35,901 nucleotides of DNA from positions 1 to 35,901 of the forward strand of contig CAYUAP010000043.1 in NCBI GenBank assembly GCA_964442735.1. Reading direction: 5' to 3'. The notes beneath the pieces are model-generated. The model ran no database searches. It had not been told where the DNA came from and worked only from the letters and a program-made list of their open reading frames with translations. The translations under genes and the position numbers were made by a program. This document shows positions 14,916 through 23,788 of this stretch, piece after piece (positions within the stretch are counted from its first letter, which is position 1; each line of letters starts with the position of its first letter). The DNA is from JAUNBG01 sp964442735 (GTDB lineage Bacteria; Planctomycetota; Planctomycetia; Pirellulales; Thermoguttaceae).

Positions 14916-17900
14916 TCAACTGTTATCCGTTTTATCTACTTCAATAATTGATGATTTCTTGACTTGACTATTACCTTTGTCCGTCGTATTATTTAACGAA
15001 CTATTATATTCGATATGCTCCGTCATACGTACCGGTTTCCAGACAGGCGTCGGTGCCCCACCAAAAATACGCATTAACAGGAGGGTCAAAAGTGCCAGTA
15101 TAATACCAAAAACGGAGGTCTGCAAATAGATAATGGAGTCGGAAGGCTGATAGGAACACAAGGCCGTAACAGCGATAATGAACAAAAGAACAATACCACG
15201 ATGACGAACCAGTGGGAGGTAAATAAAACTCAATCCAATCAGAAGGGCCAAACCACTACCGATCAGAATCAGAAGTGATCTGTCCATAATTCGTAACATA
15301 CTGTTTTGCGGAGCACGAAAACTACTGAATAAATAGGTATTTGTTCCATCCGGAATACTTTCACGTTGATCCACACCGACCCAGGAAGCCAATTCCTCCT
15401 GATTCATGGATGCCTCCCGTTTCCAATAGAAGCCGGACCAGAACAGTTTATTGAAATACTCCGGAGTCCACCCCGCCATATTACCAACCAAATGCTTGTT
15501 CGTCGGCAGTATGACCTGCCAATAGGTTCGACGAATCCAAATGGAAGATCCGGTAAAATAGGGGAATTCCATATCATATAAATTATCGTTCGGCTCCAAA
15601 TCAATTAACCAGGAAATATCCAAGGTAAAAGGCTTCATACGATATTCCTCCGGAATCGGAATATTTAATTCTCCTTTAGTATTGAGCGTTGCGGTCCGAA
15701 ATCGATCAGACGCCTCGTCCAGATTCTGTACAAGATAACTGGATACACTATTGAATAATAAAGAAATTCGCTCCTTGCGCACTTTTGGAGGTAACTTAAG
15801 GGTAATGACTTTTTGATCACTTAAAATCCGATAGGAGGAACGATCCATTCGAGTCGAATTGACCAGCCAGGTTTGAATCCATGCCTTTTCCACTAATGTC
15901 GAACCGAAAACATCACGTGCGTTAATGATTCCTTTCAAGGTAATTTGATTGGATATCTTGTCGGTATTGTAATAATAGGTCAGTTTTTCACCCTTGAGAA
16001 TGGAACGCGCCTCGTCGAATGTCCATTGTTTGTCCTCCTCGGCCCCCAGTTCAATATTAATACCGGAAGGCGCTATTACCGAAACCTGATTCGATAATAA
16101 TTTTCCATCCAGAGGCTGTACGAGATCTACAATAATTTTATTCGTCATTTGCGGAAGCAACTCAAAATATCGACAGGAATAGAGCAATGTAACAACACAG
16201 TCTCCAATTCGTGGCTGATCGTTGAGCAATATCTTTTTTCGAACCGTTTTGGCCGAAGGATCGTCGTTAATGTCCGTTACGATATTTTGAGGTGCCACTG
16301 GTTTTCCGTCTACCAATACTTTTATGGCAGACGGCTCCTGTAATTCGACCGGAATCGATAATTGAATTGCTTCTAACGGCTCGAATAAAATGGAATAGGT
16401 TAATGTCTGCTGAATTTTATCGGTATCTTTTTCAACAAGAAAAACATCCGCGCGTGACTTGACCTCAATACTCCGCTCGTGATATTTGACAGCAGATGCA
16501 AACATGGGAAATTCAAATTCCTTGTTTTTGAAATCATCCTTTCTATTATCGCGATTTTCCATAATAAAGGAGAGAGGCTGCTGCTGACGAGAGGGCAGTT
16601 CCATGACAATGGATAGCGAACGTAAACTGGTTAAACGAATACCTTTTGTCTTCGTCATATCGGGTAAAAGCTCAATATTATCATCCGGAACGATAACGAC
16701 AGCGCCAGGCTCAATCCAATCGGCCAACGGAACCGGCATGGGGAATTCCAACGTTTTTTGGGCCCCTTGAAGTTTGCGAACAGCAAACAGTTCAAGTTCC
16801 AATTGACCCTCGCTAGGTACCGTTAATGGAAGGATCAGTTCACGTCGTATTTTTTCTTCATGTATTTTCTCAAAATCGACAATATAATTAGACTTAACCT
16901 CGCTAATAAACCAATCGTCAATTTTTAAAGCAAGTTCGCGTACTTTAGAACCATAAATCGTAAACCGAAACAGAGCATGAAGACGTACTTCATCCTGCTG
17001 AACCTGTATTTGATATTCCGGCTTGACTTTAATACGAGTCTGCTGGACAATAACCTGTATGTTCATGGCAAATGGTTGTGCGTAAAACTGATATTGTTCA
17101 ACATCGTTATCCTGGTCACCATGTTCGATTCCGATCATTCGAACCCCAAAAAGGGGTGATACTTTAAAACCAAGTCCCTTCGGGAAAATAAATTTGATTC
17201 GTCCATACTGCTTTTGCGCCTCTAATAATTCGAAACCACTCAATTCCCAATTGGGAAACGACTGATTTTTTCCCTCTTCAATATTCAAATGGGGGGAACG
17301 CGCTACAGCCTTGAATCGAAATGAAATCGGTTCCGTTACCTTTTGGGCCAAATGAATTTCAATGATCGAAACAGTGTCGTTCGATTCTTTTTCATTTCCT
17401 TTATCGGGCGTTTTTATATTGAGTACAGGTACCGTTGATTCCGTTTTAGCAGTTTCTTTATTAACAACGTTATTATTAATAGTATTACTATTAACAGCCT
17501 CCTTGACCTCCGTCTCGTTTTTTTCGGTAATACTTCGAATATCCAAAACATTATTTGAAAAACCGGTCGCAACAAGAGATTCCCGTATTAGTTGCGTATT
17601 TTTGGGGAGCCGAATACGAAATGTATCCATTTCGCCACCACTAATTTTAACCGGAAGAACAACGTCAAATTGAGCATCCTGTAAACTGGGAGTCACACCA
17701 ATTTCCGCATCCTCAACCTGCATGACTACTTTATTTTCCGATACTTTATTCTCTTTTTTACTCCAGATTATTTCTGTGGGATCGCCTGTTCGATTGAGAC
17801 CGTTTAAGGTTATTTCCGAAGTTTTTTCATTAAGCATGACAGGAGGCATTGCCATAACACCCTGGGATGTTGTAAATTGAATATCCGGTAAAGGAACTTC

Positions 17901-19371
17901 CAAACGTATTTTGGCGGATACGGCCGAAGGAAATGTTGCTTTTAATTTATATTCGTTCAACCCCGTATTTTCAATGGGAAAACAGAGCGTTAATGTCAAT
18001 AAATGACGCTGAAGACCTCGACCAGGAATATTGACCACGTCCTGATTATGATTACCAATGCCTTGGTGATCTGATATTACCGGCTGATTATTTTTTATTG
18101 AAACTGTTTGCTTTTCCGGAACAGCCGGCATTGCACCATCCGCTGGTTTGGCCGATTCCGAAGGTTTCACACCTTCTGCTGGTTTGGCAGATTCCGAAGG
18201 TTTCACACCTTCCGCTGGTTTGGCAGATTCCGAAGGTTTCACACCTTCCGCTGGTTTGGCAGATTCCGAAGGTTTCACACCTTCCGCTGGTTTGGCAGAT
18301 TNNNNNNNNNNNNNNNNNNNNNNNNNNNNNNNNNNNNNNNNNNNNNNNNNNNNNNNNNNNNNNNNNNNNNNNNNNNNNNNNNNNNNNNNNNNNNNNNNNN
18401 NCAGATTCCGAAGGTTTCACACCTTCCGCTGGTTTGGCAGGTTCCGAAGGTTTCACACCTTCTGCTGGTTTTGTCGATTCTTCAGGTTTTACTATATTCT
18501 CCGAGGATACCTCCGACATTATTTGATTGGCAGCTTGTTTATTGTTTTTTTCTTTTTTAAGAGTAGCAGGTGGTACTTTATCGTTGAAACGAGTTGTCGG
18601 TTTGTTTTGAATGACAGCGACATATCCTTTCATCGATTCGTCATATTCAATATAATAGGAACCATTTCCTGTATATTTAATAGAATCATAGATATCAGAT
18701 GTATTGTTGTCTGATATATAGACACCTTCACGAAGTCCCAAAGGAACCCGTATAATAGCGTCATTATTAGTAAAAAGACGATACTGTACATTGAGTTTTG
18801 CCATGGAATCTTCAATTCGTCCATTAACATTAATACTCTGAATCGTATAGGGCCGTTCCTTTTCTTTATCCTGGGTCGTGTCAATACCGCGCATAATATC
18901 GTCAATGGTCCAATTTGGAAGGGGAATACTCCATTCTCCTTCATTGTCGAGGACCCAAAAGGTTATATCGCGCCGAATTGCTGGTTCCAAATTATATTGT
19001 TTATTTTTATTGAAAAGACCAGGAGAAGGACCAAATGTATCTTTAAACCGACCGTATTCTTTATTGGAATTTAACGGTGAATTTCCTCTTTTCGTCGTAT
19101 TTACGTTTTTTGAAATATTGGGACTCGTCTCAATATTTTCCCCTTTTTTCTGATTGGGAACGGGTTTAGTCGAGTTTGATGAAGAAATAGCAGGTCCGGG
19201 AGAAGACTTTTCCGCTGTTTTTTCCTTGGTCACAGGTAAAGAAATATTGTCTTCTATCTTTTTGGGATTCACTGGCGCCGCTCCATGAAGAACGAGACCA
19301 CTTCCGACAAAAAGACAAAGCAAAAGCAGTCCCTCCCAAAACAGGATTTTGTGCATTCGCTTCTTGAACAT
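14916..19371 (-). CDS. Very large exported beta-rich protein with 12-aa repeats and C-terminal membrane segments, interrupted by an assembly gap
   Basis: I do not recognise this family. It is one gene, not two: the repeat KPAEGVKPSESA continues on both sides of the 100-N gap, and only the arbitrary gap length breaks the frame. The product would be about 1,485 aa. It starts with a signal or anchor (LLLLCLFVGSGLVLHGAAP), then a Ser/Asn/Lys-rich linker, a first folded part (about residues 110-260, with RPYTIQSINVNGRIEDSMAKLNVQYRLF), the 12-aa Pro/Glu/Lys/Ser repeat spacer, and a ~1,000-residue region of alternating beta strands with few cysteines. It ends in three hydrophobic spans (LLILIGSGLALLIGLSFIYL; IVLLFIIAVTALC; FGIILALLTLLLMRIF) and a short polar tail. 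The layout suggests a periplasmic protein anchored at the cytoplasmic membrane by its C-terminus. A good promoter (19424-19452) lies upstream, and GGAGA precedes the ATG. Confidence 0.75.
18140..18492 (-). repeat. 36-bp tandem repeat encoding KPSESAKPAEGV
   Basis: At least four near-identical 36-bp units lie left of the gap and two or more to its right. They differ by single C/T and G/A changes. The copies are contiguous with no spacers, so this is a coding minisatellite, not a CRISPR array. The true copy number is hidden by the gap. Confidence 0.9.
18302..18401. other. Assembly gap (100 N) inside the tandem repeat
   Basis: A run of exactly 100 N is the usual placeholder for a gap of unknown size. 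The flanking repeat phase requires the missing length to be 30 plus a multiple of 36 bases (30, 66, 102, ...), all of which restore the reading frame. Confidence 0.9.
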
Positions 19372-19423
19372 TTTACTTTCTCCGTGAATTTTATTTAATC
19401 ATTATATATAACACACCCAATCT

Positions 19424-19452
19424 ATTTTACCATGATATTTGTATCATGCCAA
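19424..19452 (-). promoter_or_regulatory. Promoter of the large exported protein, with a palindrome in the spacer
   Basis: Reading leftward, TTGGCA (19452-19447) and TAAAAT (19429-19424) are 17 bases apart, each 5 of 6 to consensus, about 52 bases before the ATG. The spacer holds the inverted repeat ATGATA-4-TATCAT (19432-19447), which could be an operator for a repressor dimer. Confidence 0.6.
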
Positions 19453-19835
19453 GCAATATTTTTAATAAAAGAGAAAAAATACAGTTCTAAAAAGAAAAGA
19501 ATCGTTAAAATTGTCCTATTGTGTATAAATTAGAATAATAGACCATTTTCACTCCCGTTCCGGGTAAAATATAAATTCTGTTTTTTATAGGACAAGAAGT
19601 AAAAATCTCGTTCACCTCTTTTTTAAAGGGTATCTCCGACTCTCTAAAAGGGGTAAACAGTATTATAATACTGTTTATTATAATATAGCATTTATTGTAA
19701 CATTTTATCTATTTCCTTCCCACAAACAGGAAGGAATATTTTATTTAGCAGGTATTGTTTATTAACAGGCATTTATGATTACTGTGGCTACATCTAAAAA
19801 CCTTTACAGATTAAATAAAGAATGATTATAGCTAC
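19453..19835. other. Gene-free stretch between two minus-strand genes
   Basis: No gene is supported. A perfect 24-bp palindrome, TAAACAGTATTA and its complement, lies at 19654-19677. Around 19600-19650 there is a degenerate trace of the dispersed element (on the minus strand GAGGTGAACGAGAT). The rest is AT-rich, without a recognisable RNA. Confidence 0.5.
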
Positions 19836-19954
19836 TATATTCAATGTCGTTATAATAATCTTTCTTTCAAAACAGGCGAGACGCCTGTTTTGCAGGAAGC
19901 GAACGAGACGTTCGCGCTCCCAGGAAACGCAGAATTATAACGTCGTACAATATA
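19836..19954 (+). mobile_element. Dispersed palindromic element, full copy (119 bp, MITE/REP-like)
   Basis: The ends are imperfect inverted repeats: TATATTCAATGTCGTTATAA on the left, and TATATTGTACGACGTTATAA read inward from the right. Inside are two perfect hairpins, CAAAACAGGC-GAGAC-GCCTGTTTTG and GCGAACGAGACGTTCGC. It has no coding capacity. Its right end touches the stop codon of the LarA-like gene. Confidence 0.72.
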
Positions 19955-21238
19955 TTATCTATTTTCGATTTTTTCTTTGGTGGACCAAAGACCGGCAGAA
20001 GGAGTACTAATATAGTAGACTTCTTCACCATCAGGCATGGTATTGAAACCATTTTTCATTTTAGAGGGATCGTATCGTTTGAGAGTTTCGGTCAAATCAG
20101 CATAACCGAAATTAACACCGTTCATTTCTTCCCTGGAGAGATGACCGGGAGCATAGGTAATACGAAAACGTCCTTCGGAGGAACCGTGAATTAAATGGGC
20201 GGTACCATGGGTCAGGTCCTGAAGAATCGGTTCAGTTTTCCATAGTTTAATAACATTTTCAGTTCCGGAATAGCCATATTTTCGGATTAGTTCGTCGACA
20301 TCGGCCTGTTCCCCGAAACGTTTGAGGCCGGGCGCGATAATCAGGAGTTCTCCACCGTCGGCCATAGCCATACGTGTTCGATAGATCGCTTTATTGGCGA
20401 CCCAGGTACTGTAGAATTCATCACCCTGCATAACCGCCACGACCTTTTTGAGCGGAGGAACGAGGGTAATATTCTGTTTTTGAGAGAGTTTGGCAGCTTC
20501 CATATAGGTATCTTGATCGTCTCCGACAAAAACACCGGTATGTTCCAGGACTCCTTGATCGTTATACGCCATAACCACTTCGAAGAAGAGGTCGGGCAAT
20601 TGACTCAAATAGTCCGACTGGGCTTTATTATAGCATTGACGTAAAGGCGTTAGCAGATTACCGAGATTATTTTCGATTCCACAGCAGGCGGCCATCATAT
20701 GGGAGGCACAGATCATGTCCTTTCCGCCCAAACCGATAAAATAATTCTTGTTATGGTTGGCAAAACCAAGAACTTCATGGGGAACAATATGACCGACATT
20801 AATAATAATATCCCAATTACCTTCCAGGAGCATGGTATTAAGAACGACGGGAATAGGCCAATCGGCCTTTCCCTTCGAAACGTTCGTAACAAAAGAAGCA
20901 GGAACTTCTCCAATTTTTTTGGCACCATACCGCCAGTCGTGTGCATGAATTTTTTCTTCTGGAACCGAACCGAACATCCAGCGATTTTGCTCCGGAGTGT
21001 GCGGTAGATGCTGTCCGAGGGTCGGAATCAGATGGACGTCGGACGTTTGTGAAAATATTTTATATAGTTCCTCCGTAATCCATCCGGCCCCACTGTGTGC
21101 ACGAGTAATGTCGGGAGGAAGCAATAAAACCCGTTTCGGATTACGGCACAAACGTGCCTTGGCTTCGTCCGCCGCCCGACGGGCCAGCTTCAATACAATT
21201 TCCCGTGTTAAATGACCTTCTTCTTTAAACCAAGGCAT
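19955..21238 (-). CDS. LarA-like nickel-pincer cofactor family protein (lactate racemase superfamily)
   Basis: A 427-aa cytosolic protein close in length to lactate racemase LarA (424 aa). Residues that bind or act with the nickel-pincer nucleotide in LarA all align: Arg46 in PDITR, His77 in LGQH, His154 in VPHEVLGF, Lys164 ten residues later (the lysine that carries the pincer in LarA), and His180 at the same 26-residue offset. The usual SGG before the lysine reads ANHN here, so it belongs to a divergent branch and the substrate need not be lactate; 2-hydroxy acids or sugar acids are plausible. AAGGAG precedes the ATG. It lies divergent to a Tat-exported sugar isomerase. The cofactor makers larB, larC and larE are not in this window. 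Confidence 0.78.
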   Translation of the reverse strand: MPWFKEEGHLTREIVLKLARRAADEAKARLCRNPKRVLLLPPDITRAHSGAGWITEELYKIFSQTSDVHLIPTLGQHLPHTPEQNRWMFGSVPEEKIHAHDWRYGAKKIGEVPASFVTNVSKGKADWPIPVVLNTMLLEGNWDIIINVGHIVPHEVLGFANHNKNYFIGLGGKDMICASHMMAACCGIENNLGNLLTPLRQCYNKAQSDYLSQLPDLFFEVVMAYNDQGVLEHTGVFVGDDQDTYMEAAKLSQKQNITLVPPLKKVVAVMQGDEFYSTWVANKAIYRTRMAMADGGELLIIAPGLKRFGEQADVDELIRKYGYSGTENVIKLWKTEPILQDLTHGTAHLIHGSSEGRFRITYAPGHLSREEMNGVNFGYADLTETLKRYDPSKMKNGFNTMPDGEEVYYISTPSAGLWSTKEKIENR

Positions 21239-21565
21239 TTCTACTCCTTCTTAATCTGTTAAACTTTTTTAATATTTAAGGGATAACCAGTATTTCTTCT
21301 GTTTATTGTGACTGGTGGAGCCAAGGAGTCAACCCCTTGAAAAAAATTTTTTATTCTCTTTTTTGAGGCTGGAAACTTGATCACCTGATAATACTGCTTT
21401 ATAATAGATGGAATGGACTGTCTGTTTTATCTTAATTTCTGATAGATGGTAAATTTGGGTAAACAGGACAAGTCTAAAGACGTCGTAATTGATATTCGAC
21501 GACGTACGATGAGGTACCGATAATTGATATTGTCGGTGTATCAAATACCTAATAGGGAGAAAAAA
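21239..21565. promoter_or_regulatory. Divergent intergenic region with duplicated TAATTGATATT motif
   Basis: It separates the LarA-like gene (minus) from the sugar isomerase (plus). TAATTGATATT occurs twice, at 21486-21496 and 21521-21531, 35 bp apart. The second copy sits in a hairpin (ACCGATAAT with ATTGTCGGT) and the first is flanked by ACGTCG and CGACGT. They are close to the isomerase start and could bind a regulator. No strong promoter hexamers were found. Confidence 0.35.
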
Positions 21566-22609
21566 ATGAATAATAGCAAATGGACCAGACGTGATTTTTT
21601 GGGGACAACGGCAGTTTTAGGGGCGGCACTTCCCATGATGGGACTGAATGGAATGGCCGCATCTGCGGAATCAGTGGAATCGAAATCCTATAAAACCAAG
21701 CTCTATAAAGCCTGTGGCGTTCAGATGGGGTCGGCAAAAGCGACTATCGAAAAAGCGGCCAAAGAGGGATATCAGGGTCTGGAGATGTGGGACTGGAATG
21801 TCGATATTGTAAAAGCCCGTGAAATTCGTGCTATTGCCGAAGCCAACGGCGTTCGTATTCATTCGGTAGTTCGCGCATGGACCAATTTCAATCAGCCTGC
21901 TGGTGTAAAAGCTGATATCGAATCGGTGAAAAAAGCACTTCAAACCGCCCATGCCTATGGTGCCGACACAATTTTGCTCGTTCCCTGCCGTATTTCTGAA
22001 CGGGGTGTTCTGCCCGCCGACAAGTTTAAAATCGATTTCGATCCCAATACCTGTATGGTAAAATCCATTGTCGATGGCGATAATTCCTCCTATAAAAAAT
22101 ATATTGAACTTCATAATGAGGCGACGAAAATCAGTCGTCAATGTGTCGAGGAAACCATTGCGACTGCCGCCTATGAAGGTGTGACCATTGCCCTCGAAAA
22201 TGTATGGAACAACCTTTGGGTCTGCCCGAAACTGGCGGCTGCCTTCGTTAAAATGTTCGATAATCATTGGGTTAAAGCCTATCTGGACCTGGGAAACAAT
22301 TGTAAATACGCACCAACGGAAGATTGGCTCCGTGCTTTAGGAAAAGAAAATATCGCCAAACTTCATATTAAAGATTTCCGCATCAATCCGGAAAAGCCAA
22401 ATGGCGGCGATTTCGTTCCGATCGGATACGGTAGTATCAATTGGGTGTCCGTTCGTAACGTGATTGAGGAAATTGGTTATAACGGCTGGATTACAACGGA
22501 AGACGTTAATCATTATTCCCTGGGGGAACATGTTCAGATTTTGGATAAATTTTTCGCCGGGAACCTGACCCAGGCAGAAGCAACAAAAATTAAACCGTTT
22601 AAACAGTAA
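21566..22609 (+). CDS. Tat-exported sugar phosphate isomerase/epimerase-like TIM-barrel protein
   Basis: A 347-aa protein of the xylose isomerase-like TIM barrel family (AP endonuclease 2 superfamily). The ATG at 21566 is chosen because AGGGAGA precedes it; it gives a twin-arginine signal, TRRDFLGTTAVLGAALPMMG, with a cut near residue 30. So it should fold with its metal in the cytoplasm and act outside it. Barrel features include YQGLEMWDW after beta2, GADTILLVPC, VTIALENVWNN (metal-binding Glu region), VKAYLDLGNNCKYA, AKLHIKDFR and GWITTEDVNH. Members act on sugars, keto-sugars or inositols; the substrate is not readable. It faces the LarA-like gene, which may share a sugar-acid pathway. 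Exported versions are typical of Planctomycetes. Confidence 0.83.
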   Translation: MNNSKWTRRDFLGTTAVLGAALPMMGLNGMAASAESVESKSYKTKLYKACGVQMGSAKATIEKAAKEGYQGLEMWDWNVDIVKAREIRAIAEANGVRIHSVVRAWTNFNQPAGVKADIESVKKALQTAHAYGADTILLVPCRISERGVLPADKFKIDFDPNTCMVKSIVDGDNSSYKKYIELHNEATKISRQCVEETIATAAYEGVTIALENVWNNLWVCPKLAAAFVKMFDNHWVKAYLDLGNNCKYAPTEDWLRALGKENIAKLHIKDFRINPEKPNGGDFVPIGYGSINWVSVRNVIEEIGYNGWITTEDVNHYSLGEHVQILDKFFAGNLTQAEATKIKPFKQ

Positions 22610-22700
22610 TCCGGAATTCGGGTGTTTCACCTGTAATTGTAGGGGACGGATAACTTCCGTCTTCCCGGATGATTGGACCGGGATTGTTCTTCCATTTACC

Positions 22701-22794
22701 TTTTCCAGATATGGAGTCTCGTCCGTATCTGGAAAAGCAGGCGGTCCTGCCTGCTTTAAATAAAAAGTGATATTTTAACAGTATTGAAAGTATA
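22701..22794 (-). repeat. Dispersed palindromic element, partial copy before trpS
   Basis: The two-hairpin layout is kept: TTTTCCAGATA / TATCTGGAAAA around GGAGTCTCGTCC, then AAGCAGGC / GCCTGCTT. The right end (minus strand TATACTTTCAATACTGTTAAAA) resembles the terminal repeats elsewhere. It ends 5 bases before the trpS start codon, so it forms most of that gene's leader. The left end is not clear. Confidence 0.6.
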
Positions 22795-22799
22795 GTAGA

Positions 22800-23786
22800 A
22801 TGAGAGTTTTATCGGGAATACAGCCAACAGGTCGTTTTCATTGGGGAAATTATTTCGGAGCAATTCAGCAGTATATTAATTTACAGGGCGATCCGAACAA
22901 GGCATTTTATTTTATAGCGAATCTTCATGCACTGACAACGATACGGGACGCCGTACGTATGCGACAGAATATTATGGATGCAGCGCTTGATCTGTTGGCA
23001 CTCGGTTTGGATCCGGAAAAGGCCACGTTATTCGTTCAGTCCGACGTTCCGGAAGTCAGTGCTTTAACCTGGTTGTTGACAACGGTAACGCCAATGGGGT
23101 TAATGGAACGTTGTCATGCCTATAAAGAGAAAAAAGCGCGAGGTTTGACTGCCGATCTCGGTCTCTTTTGTTATCCGGTTCTAATGGCAGCAGATATCCT
23201 GATTTACGATTCGGATATTGTTCCTGTCGGCGAGGATCAGTTACAGCATATAGAAGTGGCACGAGATCTTGCAGGCAGTTTCAACCATCTTTTCGGGGAA
23301 GTTTTTATTTTACCGAAGGGGAAAGTTCTCGATTCATCCGCAAAAGTACCGGGAACCGATGGTGAAAAGATGTCGAAAAGTTACGGAAATGCCATAGACT
23401 GTTTCGAGGATCTCAAGGCACAGCGTAAAAAGATCATGCGGATAGCGACCGATTCCCGAGCGATGGACGAATCGAAGGATCCCGATACGGACCATCTCTA
23501 TCATCTCTATTCCAATTTTGCGACGGAGGAGGAGCGCGAGGAAATGGCGGCCCTCTACCGTCGGGGCGGATTCGGATACGGACAGATTAAAAAAGCACTA
23601 GCCGATAAAGCGGAAGCCTATTTCGCTCCTGCGCGCGAACGACGACTGCTTTACGAAGCGCACCCGGAACGTGTTCGGGAAATACTGGCCGAAGGAGCTA
23701 ATCGAGCCCGTAAAAAAGCGGCCGAAGTACTCGTCCGGGCGGAAGACGCCTGTGGTATTAAATATTATATTGGTAAAGTGGAGTAA
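22800..23786 (+). CDS. trpS: Tryptophanyl-tRNA synthetase
   Basis: A 328-aa class I aminoacyl-tRNA synthetase that charges tRNA(Trp) with tryptophan using ATP. Length and sequence match the bacterial type. The start MRVLSGIQPTGRFHWGNYFGA holds the HIGH-class motif (here HWGN, residues 14-17); KMSKS is at residues 190-194. DADILIY-like (AADILIYDSDIVPVGEDQLQH) and the family's C-terminal helix are intact. No strong ribosome binding site precedes the ATG, because a palindromic element copy ends 5 bases upstream; translation may be weak or may rely on a leaderless or structured start. It is followed 2 bp later by pepT. No T-box or trp leader peptide was seen. Confidence 0.96.
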   Translation: MRVLSGIQPTGRFHWGNYFGAIQQYINLQGDPNKAFYFIANLHALTTIRDAVRMRQNIMDAALDLLALGLDPEKATLFVQSDVPEVSALTWLLTTVTPMGLMERCHAYKEKKARGLTADLGLFCYPVLMAADILIYDSDIVPVGEDQLQHIEVARDLAGSFNHLFGEVFILPKGKVLDSSAKVPGTDGEKMSKSYGNAIDCFEDLKAQRKKIMRIATDSRAMDESKDPDTDHLYHLYSNFATEEEREEMAALYRRGGFGYGQIKKALADKAEAYFAPARERRLLYEAHPERVREILAEGANRARKKAAEVLVRAEDACGIKYYIGKVE

Positions 23787-23788
23787 TT

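Noticed and set aside
18140..18492. Regular 36-bp repeats suggesting a CRISPR array
   Set aside because: Units are contiguous with no spacers and encode an in-frame 12-aa repeat in a large gene.
18088..19371. A separate 427-aa gene ending after the N gap
   Set aside because: Its last ~60 residues come from reading the repeat in the wrong frame after an arbitrary 100-N gap; the true frame continues to 14916.
22610..22799. T-box or tryptophan leader ahead of trpS
   Set aside because: No T-box sequence or Trp-rich leader peptide is visible; the hairpins belong to the dispersed element.
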